A stretch of DNA of 64,000 nt from Edaphobacter lichenicola (GCF_014201315.1 NZ_JACHDY010000002.1:868001-932000), one strand, 5' to 3'; shown: positions 17,559-27,736, counted from the stretch's first letter. Numbers and translations are program-made. The notes: generated by a model from the sequence alone, not told the origin.

Positions 17559-18491
17559 TCAGAAGATAGATTTTTCCAGTACATCATCCAGAATCTCTTC
17601 GCGGAAGGGCAAAGCGGTAAGTGCGCCGCGAGCACGGGTAGACAAGGAGCCGCAAATACACGCCCTCCGTAGTTGCTCTTCGAGATCGGCCCCGCATAGC
17701 CAGGCATCGATGAAGCCGGCATCGAAAGCATCGCCCGCGCCGGTAGTATCTACAACTTGAACATTGGGTGGCTCCATCGTGTACAGGCGATCGTGTTGAA
17801 GAGCGACTGCTCCCCGGGATCCCAGTTTGATAACCGTGTGTTCCAACCCTAGCGCTGCAAATGCACGTAACATCTGCTCCGGTGTCTTATGCCCGGTCAG
17901 CAACTGCGCTTCACTTTCGTTTGGTAAGAACAGATCTACCATGCGCAATACATCAAGATTGTCGGTGTTAAGGAACCAATCCTTACGCCATCCCGGATCA
18001 ATAGAAAGAGTGCAACCGGCGTTTCGCAGAGAAGGCAACAATACTCTTGCAACTCCCACTTCGAGCGGCATTGCAAAGTGAATATGCTGAGCCATGGAAA
18101 GGGCCGCAATTGTCTCCGGCGAAACTACAAACTCTTCCAGAATTCTATTTGCTCCCGCATAACTTAGAAAGCTGCGATCCACTGTGGTCGACATACTTAT
18201 CGTAAGCGCATTGGGCAACTCGGAGGAGCAGGAATGCTCGGCATGCACGCCAAACGAACTGAGTCTCGATCGAAGCCACGCCTCTTCATCTTTACCAAAC
18301 ACGCCGAAAATGGACGAGTGATGTCCAAGACGAGCCAAAGCACATGCTGTGTTGACAGTCCCGCCTCCAGCCTCGCGGTGATACTGCTCCGCGAAGACCT
18401 CTTCTCCCGGCAATGGGACGTGATCAAAATCAGTAAAAATATGGTCTACAAACACTTCACCTGCAACGGCAATATTCCAGCTCTTAGTCAT
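17559..18491 (-). CDS. PfkB-family sugar kinase
   Basis: A 310-residue ribokinase-type kinase. The N-terminal substrate-binding GEVFVDHIF and the glycine-rich GGGTVNTACALARLG (about residues 38-52) are present, with the ATP/catalytic signature DTTGAGDAFDAGF near 248-260, where GAGD carries the catalytic Asp. The start codon overlaps the permease stop codon in an ATGA arrangement, so translation is coupled. It probably phosphorylates the sugar or sugar-like compound brought in by the upstream permease. Which sugar (GalNAc, tagatose-6-phosphate, ribose or other) cannot be decided from the motifs. Confidence 0.88.
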   Translation of the reverse strand: MTKSWNIAVAGEVFVDHIFTDFDHVPLPGEEVFAEQYHREAGGGTVNTACALARLGHHSSIFGVFGKDEEAWLRSRLSSFGVHAEHSCSSELPNALTISMSTTVDRSFLSYAGANRILEEFVVSPETIAALSMAQHIHFAMPLEVGVARVLLPSLRNAGCTLSIDPGWRKDWFLNTDNLDVLRMVDLFLPNESEAQLLTGHKTPEQMLRAFAALGLEHTVIKLGSRGAVALQHDRLYTMEPPNVQVVDTTGAGDAFDAGFIDAWLCGADLEEQLRRACICGSLSTRARGALTALPFREEILDDVLEKSIF

Positions 18492-19849
18492 ATGATTTCA
18501 AAAGGCCATCTTTGTTCCTGCCGTGATTTATAGAGAAAAGCCGCTACTCCTATCAGCGTCATCGCAAAAGCGATGAGTATATCTCTCGCTCCAGTGGAGA
18601 TAAGAACAAGAAGCCACCCCACAAAAGCAATCACTACCGGCAAGGGATAGAGCGGCATAAGAAACGTGGAGTTGTCTTCTTCAGTATGACGACGGCGCAA
18701 TAAAACCACGGCGACGCACTGAGCGAGAAACTGGATCATCGCCTGAATGACAATCACAAGGCTGATGAGCGTACTGAGGCTGAGCATGCAAGCACAAGCG
18801 GAGAGAACGCCCAGGATAACCAGCGAGATATGTGGAAAGTCTTTCGTTGGATGCAGCTTCGCAAAGATGCTGAAAAACTCCCCTTGTTTTGCGGCAGCAA
18901 ATGGAATGCGCGAGTAGCCAAGCAGAATCGCAAACACTGAAGCGAATGACGCAACCAGAATGAGCACATCGGCCACTCTTGCAGACTTGGCACCGTAAAC
19001 CGTCTGCATGAAGTCCGCTACGATCGCGCTTGAATGCATGCTCTGCTGAACCGGTAATACACCTAGAATGGCAAGGTTCATGGCAATGTAAAGAATAGCC
19101 ACCATTAGGATGGAGACGATAATCGAGTATGGGATCGTGCGTTCGGGACGCTTCAGTTCGGCACCGATCAGGCAGACGTTATAGTAACCGGCATAGTCGT
19201 AGACCGCTATCAGAGTCGCTGCACCCACGCCCTTCCAAAAAGCGCTATCTAGAACTGGATACCCACCGCCGATCTGCGCTCTGAGAGCAGATGGAATGTG
19301 CTCCGCTCCACCAATGATGATCCAGACGATTGTTCCGACGACTAGTATCCAGAGACCAATCGAGATCGCGCTGATGGTAGTGATCCTGCGATAGAGCAAC
19401 ACGACGTTGATAAGACAGACCGCCATCGCCAGCGCGCAAAGACCCGCATCGTGAACGGACGGTCTGAGGTAATGAAAATACTGTGAGAAGCCTACTGCGC
19501 CCGAGGCGATAAGAAGCGGCGCAGTAAGTACAGAGGACCAAAGAACAAGAAAGCTTGCTGCCCTGCCATAAGTCTGGGCTCCAAATGCATGTCGCAAATA
19601 AAAGTAAGGGCCGCCAGAGTAAGGCATGGCAGATCCTAACTCTGCCCATACAAGACCATCGCACAATGAAATTGCCGCACCTAGAATCCAGGCCAGCAAA
19701 ACCTTTGAACCATGCACTGCGACCAGGATAAGAGGAATACTCAGAAAGGGTCCCACGCCTATCATGTTGAGCATGTTGGAGGTGCAGGCTCCGAAGATCC
19801 CCATCCGGCGATCTAAATCCTCCTCTACAACCGCTAGATCGACCTGCAT
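18488..19849 (-). CDS. APC-superfamily permease
   Basis: Inner-membrane secondary transporter of about 453 residues with some twelve hydrophobic segments. It begins with the APC signature GIFGACTSNMLNMIGVGPFLSIPLIL in the first helix and contains WAELGSAMPYSGGPYFYLRHAFG near 90-110. The family usually carries amino acids or amines. ATG at 19849 has GGAG six bases upstream and is preferred to a TTG at 19912. It leads an operon with a PfkB kinase and an esterase. An amino-acid-type permease next to a sugar kinase is unusual and could mean an amino sugar, a glycosylated amino acid or a nucleoside-like cargo; this is open. Confidence 0.85.
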   Translation of the reverse strand: MQVDLAVVEEDLDRRMGIFGACTSNMLNMIGVGPFLSIPLILVAVHGSKVLLAWILGAAISLCDGLVWAELGSAMPYSGGPYFYLRHAFGAQTYGRAASFLVLWSSVLTAPLLIASGAVGFSQYFHYLRPSVHDAGLCALAMAVCLINVVLLYRRITTISAISIGLWILVVGTIVWIIIGGAEHIPSALRAQIGGGYPVLDSAFWKGVGAATLIAVYDYAGYYNVCLIGAELKRPERTIPYSIIVSILMVAILYIAMNLAILGVLPVQQSMHSSAIVADFMQTVYGAKSARVADVLILVASFASVFAILLGYSRIPFAAAKQGEFFSIFAKLHPTKDFPHISLVILGVLSACACMLSLSTLISLVIVIQAMIQFLAQCVAVVLLRRRHTEEDNSTFLMPLYPLPVVIAFVGWLLVLISTGARDILIAFAMTLIGVAAFLYKSRQEQRWPFEII

Positions 19850-20053
19850 CAGAGGCTCCGGGTCACCATGGATGATACAGACGAGTATCGGGCAGTAGAG
19901 ATTCTTTGTCAATAGTCGTTAATAAGTTTCCAAAGTCATTTGCAGTTTGAGGAGCGATTACGACAAAGAGCGAACAGGGATTAGCCTATGACGTAATTCA
20001 TTCAGTCCTTTAGGAGTCGAAGTCATCCTCGTGTAGCCCGGCGTCTCGAAAGA

Positions 20054-21928
20054 CTACTCGGGCACTCTCAGCAATTCTGGAGAACCCCCTCCTAGCACAG
20101 GCTTTTCCAAACCGCGAACAACAGCTCCCATCTTTCCCTGCAGGTCAAACACTACAATCTCATTCCGGCCCTTCCTCAGCCATGGGCTGGGAGCATACAA
20201 CGTCTTCTGCGGTCCGATATTCCATATCCTGCCAAGCGCCTGTCCATTCAGCCATAGCTCGCCCTTCGTAAACTCGCTGGTGTCCAAAAATGTGTCTGCC
20301 ACCCCAGCCAACTCGAAGGAACCACGATAGAAGCACGCGCCGTCACAAGGCTTCGTGGAATAGTGAAGATTATCTACCGCCGTCATACGAAGCGAGAATA
20401 TCTCCCATCCAAAAAGCGGTCTTCCAGCCAGCGTCACCTGCTTCGTAATACCGGCTCGCTCTCCACCAATCATGCGACCGAAGTTTACACGCCCTGTATT
20501 CTCCACCAGAATATCGAGCTGAGCGTTTTTCTTCGTAGCTGGAAGAGAGAGCCGGTCCTGCTTCAGTCTGCGATCGAGCGTACCCACCAGTTTTTCATCC
20601 AGATAAACCTGCGCGTAGCTATGCAGTTGATCGAGCACCAAATCGGCCCCGGTAGCAGCCTTCAGATGAGTGCGATAAAGAATGTACCCATACGCTTGGT
20701 CCACGTCCTCCATGCTCAACACCTCTTCCGAATGAATCGGTGCCGGCAGGTTCTTCCACAATGAAGCCGATTGCGCCAACGTCACCGAAGGAACGCCGAT
20801 CGTCGCAGCTACCTCCGGCACGGGAGGCGGAGTAACGCCGGCGGCCCCCGCAATTACATCGCGAAACGCAAAATACTTCGCAGTTGGCCGCCCACTCTCG
20901 TCCAGAACTGAGTCGTAGTCATAGCTCGTCACATCCGGCTCATAGACTCCCCCGTCGATATTCGCTCCATTCATCCAGCCAAAGCTAGTCCCACCGTGAA
21001 ACATGTAGATGCTCACCGAATACCCCTGCCGCAGGATCCAGTCCAGGTTCGTTGCTTGATCCTTGGTACTGGTGTCCGCGTGCTTGCCGCCCCAGTGATC
21101 GAACCACCCCGCCCAATACTCGCTATTGAAAAGCAACCCATCCGGCCGAAACTTCTTCAGAGTCGCAAAAGAATTCTGCGCCGAGCCAACACCATCGCCG
21201 CCAAAGTTAATTCCAACCGGAAGCTCCGGCAGCGACCCATCCGGCACCTCTTCCGGCCCATCCGCTGTATAAAGCTGTGACTTCGTAAACCCGGCGTCCA
21301 CCAATGCTTTACGCATCTGCTCCATGTACGCGTGGTCCTTGCCGTAGGAGCCATACTCATTCTCAACTTGCGTCAAGATGATCGGGCCGCCATTACCAAT
21401 CTGCAGCGGGGCCAGCTCCTGTCCCAGTCTCGTAATCCATTGCGTCGCCGGTCCTATGAACTTCGGATCGCTGCTCCGCACCACGATGCTGTGATCCTTC
21501 AACAACCAGGACGGATAACCACCCCACTCCCACTCCGCGCAGACATAAGGTCCTGGCCGCAGGATCACATACAATCCCTCCTGCTGCGCCTCTCGTACAA
21601 ACTCGGCAACGTCGTTGTTCCCCGAAAAATCGTAGACCCCAGGCTTCGGCTCATGCTCGTTCCAGAAGACATAGGTCGTAATTGTGTTCAGCCCCATCGC
21701 CTTTGCCATTCTGAGGCGAGCTCGCCAGTAGGCTTGCGGAATCCGAGGATAGTGTATCTCGCCCGAGATAACACGAAACGGCTTCCCGTCCAGAACAAAG
21801 TGGTCGCCCTGCACCTCAAACGTATGTCCCTCCTCATGGGGGGTGGCCGGTACTTGTGCGCCAGCGTAGAAGGCCGTGGTCAGACAACAGCCTACGAATA
21901 AGGAAACCATCTTGAGATACGCGAACAT
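20054..21928 (-). CDS. Beta-galactosidase, GH35
   Basis: Exported exo-beta-galactosidase of 624 residues. A signal peptide (VSLFVGCCLTTAFYAGAQ) precedes the GH35 barrel with GKPFRVISGEIHYPRIP, the acid/base Glu in ILTQVENEYGSYG near residue 190 and the nucleophile Glu in FNSEYWAGWFDHWG near 270. C-terminal beta domains follow (WLNGQALGRIWNIGPQ). The start has AAGGAGATTGA before ATG. It lies directly behind the GH36-like enzyme (77 bases) on the same strand, suggesting paired removal of beta- and alpha-linked galactosyl residues from one glycan. Confidence 0.93.
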   Translation of the reverse strand: MFAYLKMVSLFVGCCLTTAFYAGAQVPATPHEEGHTFEVQGDHFVLDGKPFRVISGEIHYPRIPQAYWRARLRMAKAMGLNTITTYVFWNEHEPKPGVYDFSGNNDVAEFVREAQQEGLYVILRPGPYVCAEWEWGGYPSWLLKDHSIVVRSSDPKFIGPATQWITRLGQELAPLQIGNGGPIILTQVENEYGSYGKDHAYMEQMRKALVDAGFTKSQLYTADGPEEVPDGSLPELPVGINFGGDGVGSAQNSFATLKKFRPDGLLFNSEYWAGWFDHWGGKHADTSTKDQATNLDWILRQGYSVSIYMFHGGTSFGWMNGANIDGGVYEPDVTSYDYDSVLDESGRPTAKYFAFRDVIAGAAGVTPPPVPEVAATIGVPSVTLAQSASLWKNLPAPIHSEEVLSMEDVDQAYGYILYRTHLKAATGADLVLDQLHSYAQVYLDEKLVGTLDRRLKQDRLSLPATKKNAQLDILVENTGRVNFGRMIGGERAGITKQVTLAGRPLFGWEIFSLRMTAVDNLHYSTKPCDGACFYRGSFELAGVADTFLDTSEFTKGELWLNGQALGRIWNIGPQKTLYAPSPWLRKGRNEIVVFDLQGKMGAVVRGLEKPVLGGGSPELLRVPE

Positions 21929-22005
21929 TCAATCTCCTTAAAATCCTGCTTTGCTATGGCTGTTCTGCCTCATCACGCTCGCAGACCGCGATGAGGCGGA
22001 GAAGG

Positions 22006-24087
22006 CTACTTCGGCTGGAGATCAAGTGTCAGCACTTCAAAGGGCCCGAGGTCGAACTGGTGCGGAGTGCGAGCGCTCAAGCTGAGTGCAGCCTTCCCCT
22101 CGTCAGACTTCCAAGGACTCTTGGCCGAGTAAGATTCAGACGCACCCGCCGGCAACTCCAGCGCCTTGCGAAGGTCGATCGTGATGCTCTGTGGTTTATC
22201 GGATGGATTCCGCAGAACCAGAATACTCTTCTTCGGCGACCACGAAGCCCAGCCATAAACATTCAGCCAGTTTGGATCGCCGCCAACCCAGTGTGTATCT
22301 TTCAACACATCCGAGTTGTGGCGCGACCACTTTGCTGCCTCCGCCAGTACGTCCCAATTGCTCGTGGTCAACAAGGACGGTGTAATGTAGAGCTCCTGCA
22401 GTTGAGTTCCCGTTCCAAAGTAGTCATGCACCTCGTTGGTAAAGTCGTTGCCCGGATCTGTGTTCAGAAATCTCTCTTCCTTCGCGAAGATAATCCCATG
22501 CAGCATTAGCGAATTCAGTGGATAGAGCGGCCCCCGCGACACAATATGGGCGTAGGTGTCCGCATCGCGATAGGTAATCCAGCGCTCGCGATTGCTTCCA
22601 ACCCCGGCATAGTCATCATCTTCACCGCCGCGCCATATTGAATCCGCATACAACAGCCAGAAGGGTGAGGCGTCGGTTCCCGTGGTGAGATTGATGTAGA
22701 TATCCGGCTTCTCCTGACGCAGCTCGCCGATCAGATGAATCATGGCGTCAAAGTCACTGTCGAACCGGCTTCCCCGGAAGACGGTATTGGCATTGCCAGT
22801 TCCATCGAACTTGAACTGATTGACACCGTACTTGCGGATCATCTCAACACACGCATCGCGGAAGGCGTCGTAGTACTTTGGCCCGGAGAGAGCATACCCG
22901 CCTGAAACAATCTCATACCCGGCCGCTTTGCCAAACTCAATGCGCTCCTGCTTGGGCTTGTCATATCCTCCCCAGGGGGAAAGCCACACGCCGGGAGCGG
23001 CCCCCAACTTTGCCGCCGCTTCCGTCACCCCGGTAAAGCCGTCAGGAAATCCCTTGTTGAACTTCCACAAGGAAGCATGATTATCCCAGCCATCATCGAA
23101 CAAGAAGGAATCAAGCTTCGCGCCGCGCTTTTCCTGCAACTCACGGCCAAAGGTATTCACGCGATCAATCGCCTGCGCCTGATCGTAAGGATTAAAGTAC
23201 CCAATGTCGTACCAGGAGTTGTAGTGCAGAAAGGTGCGATAGGGATGTGCCCGCTCGCGTTCGAGATACGCAAGAAACGCTCTCCGCATCTGGCCTGTAG
23301 GAGCTACACCGATCACGGAAGAGTACTGGATCGACTGGCCTTTCGGCAGAGGCAACGCGCGCTCCAGATCGGCGAGCGCGTGGCCTCTCACCTTTTGAAC
23401 CAGCGCGAGTGGGTGCTCAAAGCCGAAGTAGAAGTTGCCATCAACAATAGGACTGCCTGCCACCGTTCCAGAGACCTGCGCTTCCGGAAGGTCCAGGTCG
23501 ATCATGCGAACATCACGAATCGCAAGAGCATTCTGCGGCGCCGAAACCACAATGATCTGACGAAAGTAGTTCGACCCGTCTCGAAGCACAAACGAAACGT
23601 CAACGCGCAGATCGCCCGTTTTATTCTCAAGCACACCTTCAAACACCTTCCCGTCAATCTCGTCCGAGTAGCGAGAAACGTTCGGCTGTCCCTTCAGATC
23701 GTGAACCATTGGCGGTGCCGCGAAGTGAAGGTCTTGCGAACGCACGATCGAACCGTCGGCGAAGCGAAGACTAAAGGACGACGGCACCGAAACCGTGCGC
23801 TTATCCCGCAGATCCGTCACAGAGATATCACTCAAGCGAGTGTCCGCGACAGTCCATCTGGCTTCGACGGCGCTGTCTCTCAGGAAGTACTTGCCTCCAT
23901 CGTTATGAGACGTTACCGCGCCCGCATCGAACAAATCCTGCGCAGACCCGGACACCGCACTACCAACACACAACAAAGTGGCACTGGAGATCCAACTCAG
24001 AAACATACGTACTTGCCGGGATCGCATAGAGATTGTCTTGCCGCCTTTTCCAAGAGATTGTTTCCCAGAACGTGTCTGGAACTTCAT
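22006..24087 (-). CDS. GH36-type alpha-galactosidase or alpha-N-acetylgalactosaminidase
   Basis: Exported glycosidase of 693 residues. It has a leader (hydrophobic SWISSATLLCVGSAVS, cut near GSAQ), an N-terminal beta-sandwich, a clan-D barrel with FLFDDGWDNHASLW, the likely nucleophile Asp in FKFDGTGN near residue 427, and the candidate acid/base in WRGGEDDDY near 520, followed by a C-terminal beta domain. It resembles the bacterial proteins often labelled enterotoxin, which include GH36 alpha-GalNAcases. The neighbouring AgaS/AgaZ/DeoR genes favour alpha-GalNAc over plain galactose, but the sequence alone does not settle it. An alternative start is the Met at 24027, just before the leader helix. 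Confidence 0.8.
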   Translation of the reverse strand: MKFQTRSGKQSLGKGGKTISMRSRQVRMFLSWISSATLLCVGSAVSGSAQDLFDAGAVTSHNDGGKYFLRDSAVEARWTVADTRLSDISVTDLRDKRTVSVPSSFSLRFADGSIVRSQDLHFAAPPMVHDLKGQPNVSRYSDEIDGKVFEGVLENKTGDLRVDVSFVLRDGSNYFRQIIVVSAPQNALAIRDVRMIDLDLPEAQVSGTVAGSPIVDGNFYFGFEHPLALVQKVRGHALADLERALPLPKGQSIQYSSVIGVAPTGQMRRAFLAYLERERAHPYRTFLHYNSWYDIGYFNPYDQAQAIDRVNTFGRELQEKRGAKLDSFLFDDGWDNHASLWKFNKGFPDGFTGVTEAAAKLGAAPGVWLSPWGGYDKPKQERIEFGKAAGYEIVSGGYALSGPKYYDAFRDACVEMIRKYGVNQFKFDGTGNANTVFRGSRFDSDFDAMIHLIGELRQEKPDIYINLTTGTDASPFWLLYADSIWRGGEDDDYAGVGSNRERWITYRDADTYAHIVSRGPLYPLNSLMLHGIIFAKEERFLNTDPGNDFTNEVHDYFGTGTQLQELYITPSLLTTSNWDVLAEAAKWSRHNSDVLKDTHWVGGDPNWLNVYGWASWSPKKSILVLRNPSDKPQSITIDLRKALELPAGASESYSAKSPWKSDEGKAALSLSARTPHQFDLGPFEVLTLDLQPK

Positions 24088-24322
24088 TACATCGAAAAAG
24101 AAGTATAACGAAATAAAAGATAATCGGTCTTGTTTTTGAGCCTATTTATTTGTGAGGTCTCAGGAAGCAGGATTATGAGCGAGTTCGTTTGAGTGAGTGC
24201 AATCGAGCACGGAAGAAATCCGTCTCTCACGGGCGCAACCTTGCGTGCGATCAGAACAATCCGTTGACAAGATCAACGTGCGACGTTCGCGGCTTGAATC
24301 CCGCCTCATTGAGAGCGTGATC

Positions 24323-25153
24323 CTAGACCAAAGTCAGCTTGAGACCCAGATCCCGTATTCCTTCCGCCATTGCCTTCGGAAGATCGGTATCTGTAATCAC
24401 ATGATGGATCGCAGCAACGTCAACGATCTTAGACAGGCTTCGTCTATTAAACTTGGTCGAGTCGCAGACGGCTACAGTCGTTGTAGAAGCTTTTACCATT
24501 GCTCGATTGACTCGTGACTCCATGACATTCGGCGTCGTAAGCCCAATCTCCAGATCGAACCCATCAACCCCCAGAAAGAGAATGTCGGCGTGCATCTCGG
24601 CCAGCACCTCTTCGGCAAGCGGGCCCACCAGCGAGAACGAATTCCTGCGCAGCGAGCCTCCGGTCAGAATAACTTCAAAATCTGTCCCGCTGAGCTCAGC
24701 AGCAATATTGACCGCATTCGTAATAATGGTCAGATAGGAAAACTTCTTTAACCCCTTGGCAATCGCAGTGGTTGTTGTGCCCGAGTCGAGCAGAACACAT
24801 TGCCCCTCCTTAACGAGCGCCACCGCAGCATCCGCGATACGCTGTTTTTCCTGTGAGTGCTGTGTTTCCTTCTCTTTCAAAGAGGGATCAAACAAAGCTC
24901 CCGATTGGGGAAGGAGAGCACCCCCATGGGTTCTTTGCAGAACACCTTTTGCCTGCAGATAGTCGAGATCCTTGCGGATGGTAATGCGCGAAATACCAAG
25001 GTCCTTCGAGAGATCCTCAACAATTACGCGCCCATTCTGACGAGCCAGCGCGAGGATATATTGACGGCGTTCTTCAATGAGCATCTGCGAGCCGGGCTCA
25101 ACCTCTGGCGACGCGGCCTTGATGGGAAGCTTTGGAGCATTCCTGTGCTTCAT
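24323..25153 (-). CDS. agaR: DeoR/GlpR-family regulator (AgaR-like)
   Basis: Repressor of about 276 residues. The N-terminal DeoR helix-turn-helix (ERRQYILALARQNGRV through LGISRITIRKDLDYL, about 24-60) precedes a DeoRC effector domain (DSGTTTTAIAKGL, TGGSLRRNSFSLVGP, FLGVDGFD) that binds sugar phosphates. GlpR/AgaR-type members answer to phosphorylated intermediates of the pathway they control. The gene follows agaS-agaZ on the same strand, matching AgaR of galactosamine loci. The start is uncertain: 25231, 25153 and 25084 are all in frame; 25153 has a GAGGTAGG upstream, and 25231 has AAGGGTGAT. The symbol is given by context. Confidence 0.8.
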   Translation of the reverse strand: MKHRNAPKLPIKAASPEVEPGSQMLIEERRQYILALARQNGRVIVEDLSKDLGISRITIRKDLDYLQAKGVLQRTHGGALLPQSGALFDPSLKEKETQHSQEKQRIADAAVALVKEGQCVLLDSGTTTTAIAKGLKKFSYLTIITNAVNIAAELSGTDFEVILTGGSLRRNSFSLVGPLAEEVLAEMHADILFLGVDGFDLEIGLTTPNVMESRVNRAMVKASTTTVAVCDSTKFNRRSLSKIVDVAAIHHVITDTDLPKAMAEGIRDLGLKLTLV

Positions 25154-25273
25154 ATGATTTCGAATCCTACCTCTATGGTGGTCTTTGACACTATCATGCA
25201 CCAATATAGCGCGCAATTCGCAGCCAGACATGCATCAGCCGATCACCCTTGCGCGGGCTGGTAAAAAACGTGG

Positions 25274-26551
25274 CTACTGCCGTCCACACGCCGCCCCATA
25301 GACTCGCAGCACGTCGCGAACGCGATCCACAATCAGAGACACAGCATCACCGGCAATCTCGCCTCGACGAAGGCGTTCATACTGCGCCGGCAGATAGCGG
25401 CTGCACATACTCTCCGGAATCGAGACAGAGGACAGATTAGAGATCAGCCGATCGACCGCAGCAGTAATCTCCGGACGATGCCAGTAGTACCGGATCCGGT
25501 CACTATAGCTGTAAATCCGCAAAAGCCGCTGCTGCTCCAGCGTGCCCTGGTAATACACCTGCCAATCTGCGGGCTCTCGCAGCATCGTCTCCTCCACTAC
25601 CCGTGCAAGGTCCGAGCGCTGCGCCGCGTGAAGCAGTTGCGATTCCATATCTTCAAGCGCATACAGAGCTTCACGCATGGCAAAGGTCAGCACAGGGCCT
25701 ACCTTCAAGATGGCAAAGCCGTCTTCAACCAGCTCAACATATCCGCCGGAGAGTTGATAGTCAGTGGAATGTGCCTCGAAGACGATGTTCTCGGTTTGGG
25801 CGCGAAGCCAGTCGACCAACGGCTTCGCCTTCTTCCGATCGTAGGAGATCACAGAATCATGACCGAACTCCACTCCAGGCTGCACGACCAGAGCGATCAC
25901 GCGACGCCACGCATCCGACAAACCCTGCTCTTCGAAGACGCGCTTGTGCACAGCCAGGGTATGGGTTGCGGCGGCAGTTGAGGTCACCTGCAGCTCGTCA
26001 AGAGCGTGTGTAGCGCCGCCGGGTGTAGGCACTTCCGTGCCAATCACATAGACCGGAGCCGGACCTGCGCCGCGCGCTCTCTCTGCCGCCTGGCAAAGCT
26101 GCGCTGTCCGTTGCGCAACCACCTCATCCGGCAGCACCGCCGGGTCATCGCCACACGCCATGCTGGCATCAAGGTGAATCTTGGTAAAGCCAGCCAGCAC
26201 ATATTCCCCAACCATTGCCTCGGCAAACCCCATTGCCTTCGCTGCCGGCTGAGCTCGCCATGGGTTCGGTCCGAGATGGTCTCCCCCCAGGATCAACGAC
26301 TCTGGCAAAAAACCCGCATCGGCAACGTGCCGCAGAACAAACTCGCGAAAGGCCGCTGGCCGCTTCCCTGTGTATCCGCCAAACTGATTAACCTGGTTAC
26401 TCGTAGCTTCAATCAGCAGAAGCGAGCGTCCATGCGCTGCCTGCTCTGCTGCCGCACGAATCACCCATGGATGTGCGGAGCAGACCGAGTACACAGCAGA
26501 GGCGATCCCCGCCTTGCGTTTCGCGAGATGATCCTGAAGAAGAGAGGACAT
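25274..26551 (-). CDS. agaZ: GatZ/KbaZ/AgaZ-family tagatose-bisphosphate aldolase subunit
   Basis: A 425-residue member of the GatZ/KbaZ family with its hallmarks: ASAVYSVCSAHPWVIRAA, LLIEATSNQVNQFGGYTG and GGDHLGPNPW (about residues 95-105), then DPAVLPDEVVAQRTAQLC and YVIGTEVPTPGGA. In enterobacteria this protein is the non-catalytic stabiliser of the class II tagatose-1,6-bisphosphate aldolase AgaY/GatY. No such partner is in the window. Some members of the family are, as I recall, used as tagatose-6-phosphate/fructose-6-phosphate 4-epimerases, which would let it work alone here. It begins three bases after agaS, so the two are translated together. Confidence 0.88.
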   Translation of the reverse strand: MSSLLQDHLAKRKAGIASAVYSVCSAHPWVIRAAAEQAAHGRSLLLIEATSNQVNQFGGYTGKRPAAFREFVLRHVADAGFLPESLILGGDHLGPNPWRAQPAAKAMGFAEAMVGEYVLAGFTKIHLDASMACGDDPAVLPDEVVAQRTAQLCQAAERARGAGPAPVYVIGTEVPTPGGATHALDELQVTSTAAATHTLAVHKRVFEEQGLSDAWRRVIALVVQPGVEFGHDSVISYDRKKAKPLVDWLRAQTENIVFEAHSTDYQLSGGYVELVEDGFAILKVGPVLTFAMREALYALEDMESQLLHAAQRSDLARVVEETMLREPADWQVYYQGTLEQQRLLRIYSYSDRIRYYWHRPEITAAVDRLISNLSSVSIPESMCSRYLPAQYERLRRGEIAGDAVSLIVDRVRDVLRVYGAACGRQ

Positions 26552-26554
26552 CGT

Positions 26555-27736
26555 CTAATAAATCCCAAACTCCTGCACGACACGATTGATCACGCCATCC
26601 GGACTGGGCGCGTCCGGCTTCAATTGGTGAAAGACGGAGCAGTAAAGTCCAAGCAACTGTCCGAAGATGACGTCGAGCGCCGGTCTGTAGGCATCGGGAA
26701 TCTCATCATGGATAGAGAGGTACGACTCGCAGCAGGATTTGATCTCAGCCTCTTCCGATGCTGGACCAACCGCGATACGCTCCGCGGTAATTCCCTTCTC
26801 GCCTACCTCACGGAGAAGATCTCGCGCATACAGAGCCCTGCGATGATCCTGGGAGACAAAGCACACGAAGATCGTCTGGTCATCGAGAGCGGCCATCGGT
26901 CCATGACGAAGACCAAGCACCGTCTCCGACATCGTCTTCACCTGGCCCGCCGTCATCTCAAGCACCTTCAGCGCCGACTCCTTCGCAACGCTGAACAACG
27001 AGCCACTACCCACCAGGCAGATACGCGAGAAGCCTCGCGACGCAAGACGTTCTGCTTCCTCCGCGCCGCTGACCAAAAACTGCCGTCCCGCGCGAACCAA
27101 CCGATGCAGGATGGGGCGATATTCCTCGATCGACCAGGCATGCGCGAGGCATTGCCCCATCACAACCATATTTGTAAACGAGCTGGTCATCGCCAGGCTG
27201 CGATCGTTCACTGCGGCATCCAGCACGACAACGCAGGAGTGTGTGGCGTGCTTGCACACGGCGATCATTCGCGCATCCGCGTTGCAGGTAATGATGAGGT
27301 GAGCAATCTCCGGGTAAAACTGGATTGCCCGTTCCAGCACAGCCACGCCTTCGGGGGAATCACCCGATCTTGAAAACGAGATCCAGAGATAGTTTCGCCC
27401 TGGGACAATGTAATCCTCGAGGTTAGGCAGCAAATCAGTACTGGGACAGGCCAGCACTTCGCACCCCCAACTCTGCCGCAACAGAAGAGTGAGAGCCTGC
27501 CCTATATAGTCGGAGGTTCCTGCGCCAACAAGAATAACGACCGGCCTCTTCTCGACTGGTCCGCGCAAGCCGATCTGGTCAAGAAAACTACAGATCTGTT
27601 CTTGATTCTCTTGAAAGATGCCCAGCGTCGTCTCCCAAGTGTCTGGTTGCTGCGCAATCTCTCGTGGCGTAAATACCAGGCCTAGTGCCTGTTGCTTCTC
27701 TGCCGGCATTTTGACAAAACTGGATAGGGTGGCCAT
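26555..27736 (-). CDS. agaS: SIS-domain amino-sugar-phosphate deaminase/isomerase AgaS
   Basis: A 393-residue protein with two SIS domains: VVILVGAGTSDYIGQAL near residue 67, SFSRSGDSPEGVAVLERA near 125, and ICLVGSGSLFSVAKESALKVLEMTAG near 245. Length and motifs match AgaS, which converts galactosamine-6-phosphate to tagatose-6-phosphate and ammonia. GlmS-like amidotransferase parts are absent. ATG follows AAAGGAAACC. It leads the agaS-agaZ operon and is divergent from a PfkB kinase gene across 114 bases. The glucosamine-6-phosphate isomerase reading is less likely because the next gene is AgaZ. Confidence 0.88.
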   Translation of the reverse strand: MATLSSFVKMPAEKQQALGLVFTPREIAQQPDTWETTLGIFQENQEQICSFLDQIGLRGPVEKRPVVILVGAGTSDYIGQALTLLLRQSWGCEVLACPSTDLLPNLEDYIVPGRNYLWISFSRSGDSPEGVAVLERAIQFYPEIAHLIITCNADARMIAVCKHATHSCVVVLDAAVNDRSLAMTSSFTNMVVMGQCLAHAWSIEEYRPILHRLVRAGRQFLVSGAEEAERLASRGFSRICLVGSGSLFSVAKESALKVLEMTAGQVKTMSETVLGLRHGPMAALDDQTIFVCFVSQDHRRALYARDLLREVGEKGITAERIAVGPASEEAEIKSCCESYLSIHDEIPDAYRPALDVIFGQLLGLYCSVFHQLKPDAPSPDGVINRVVQEFGIY

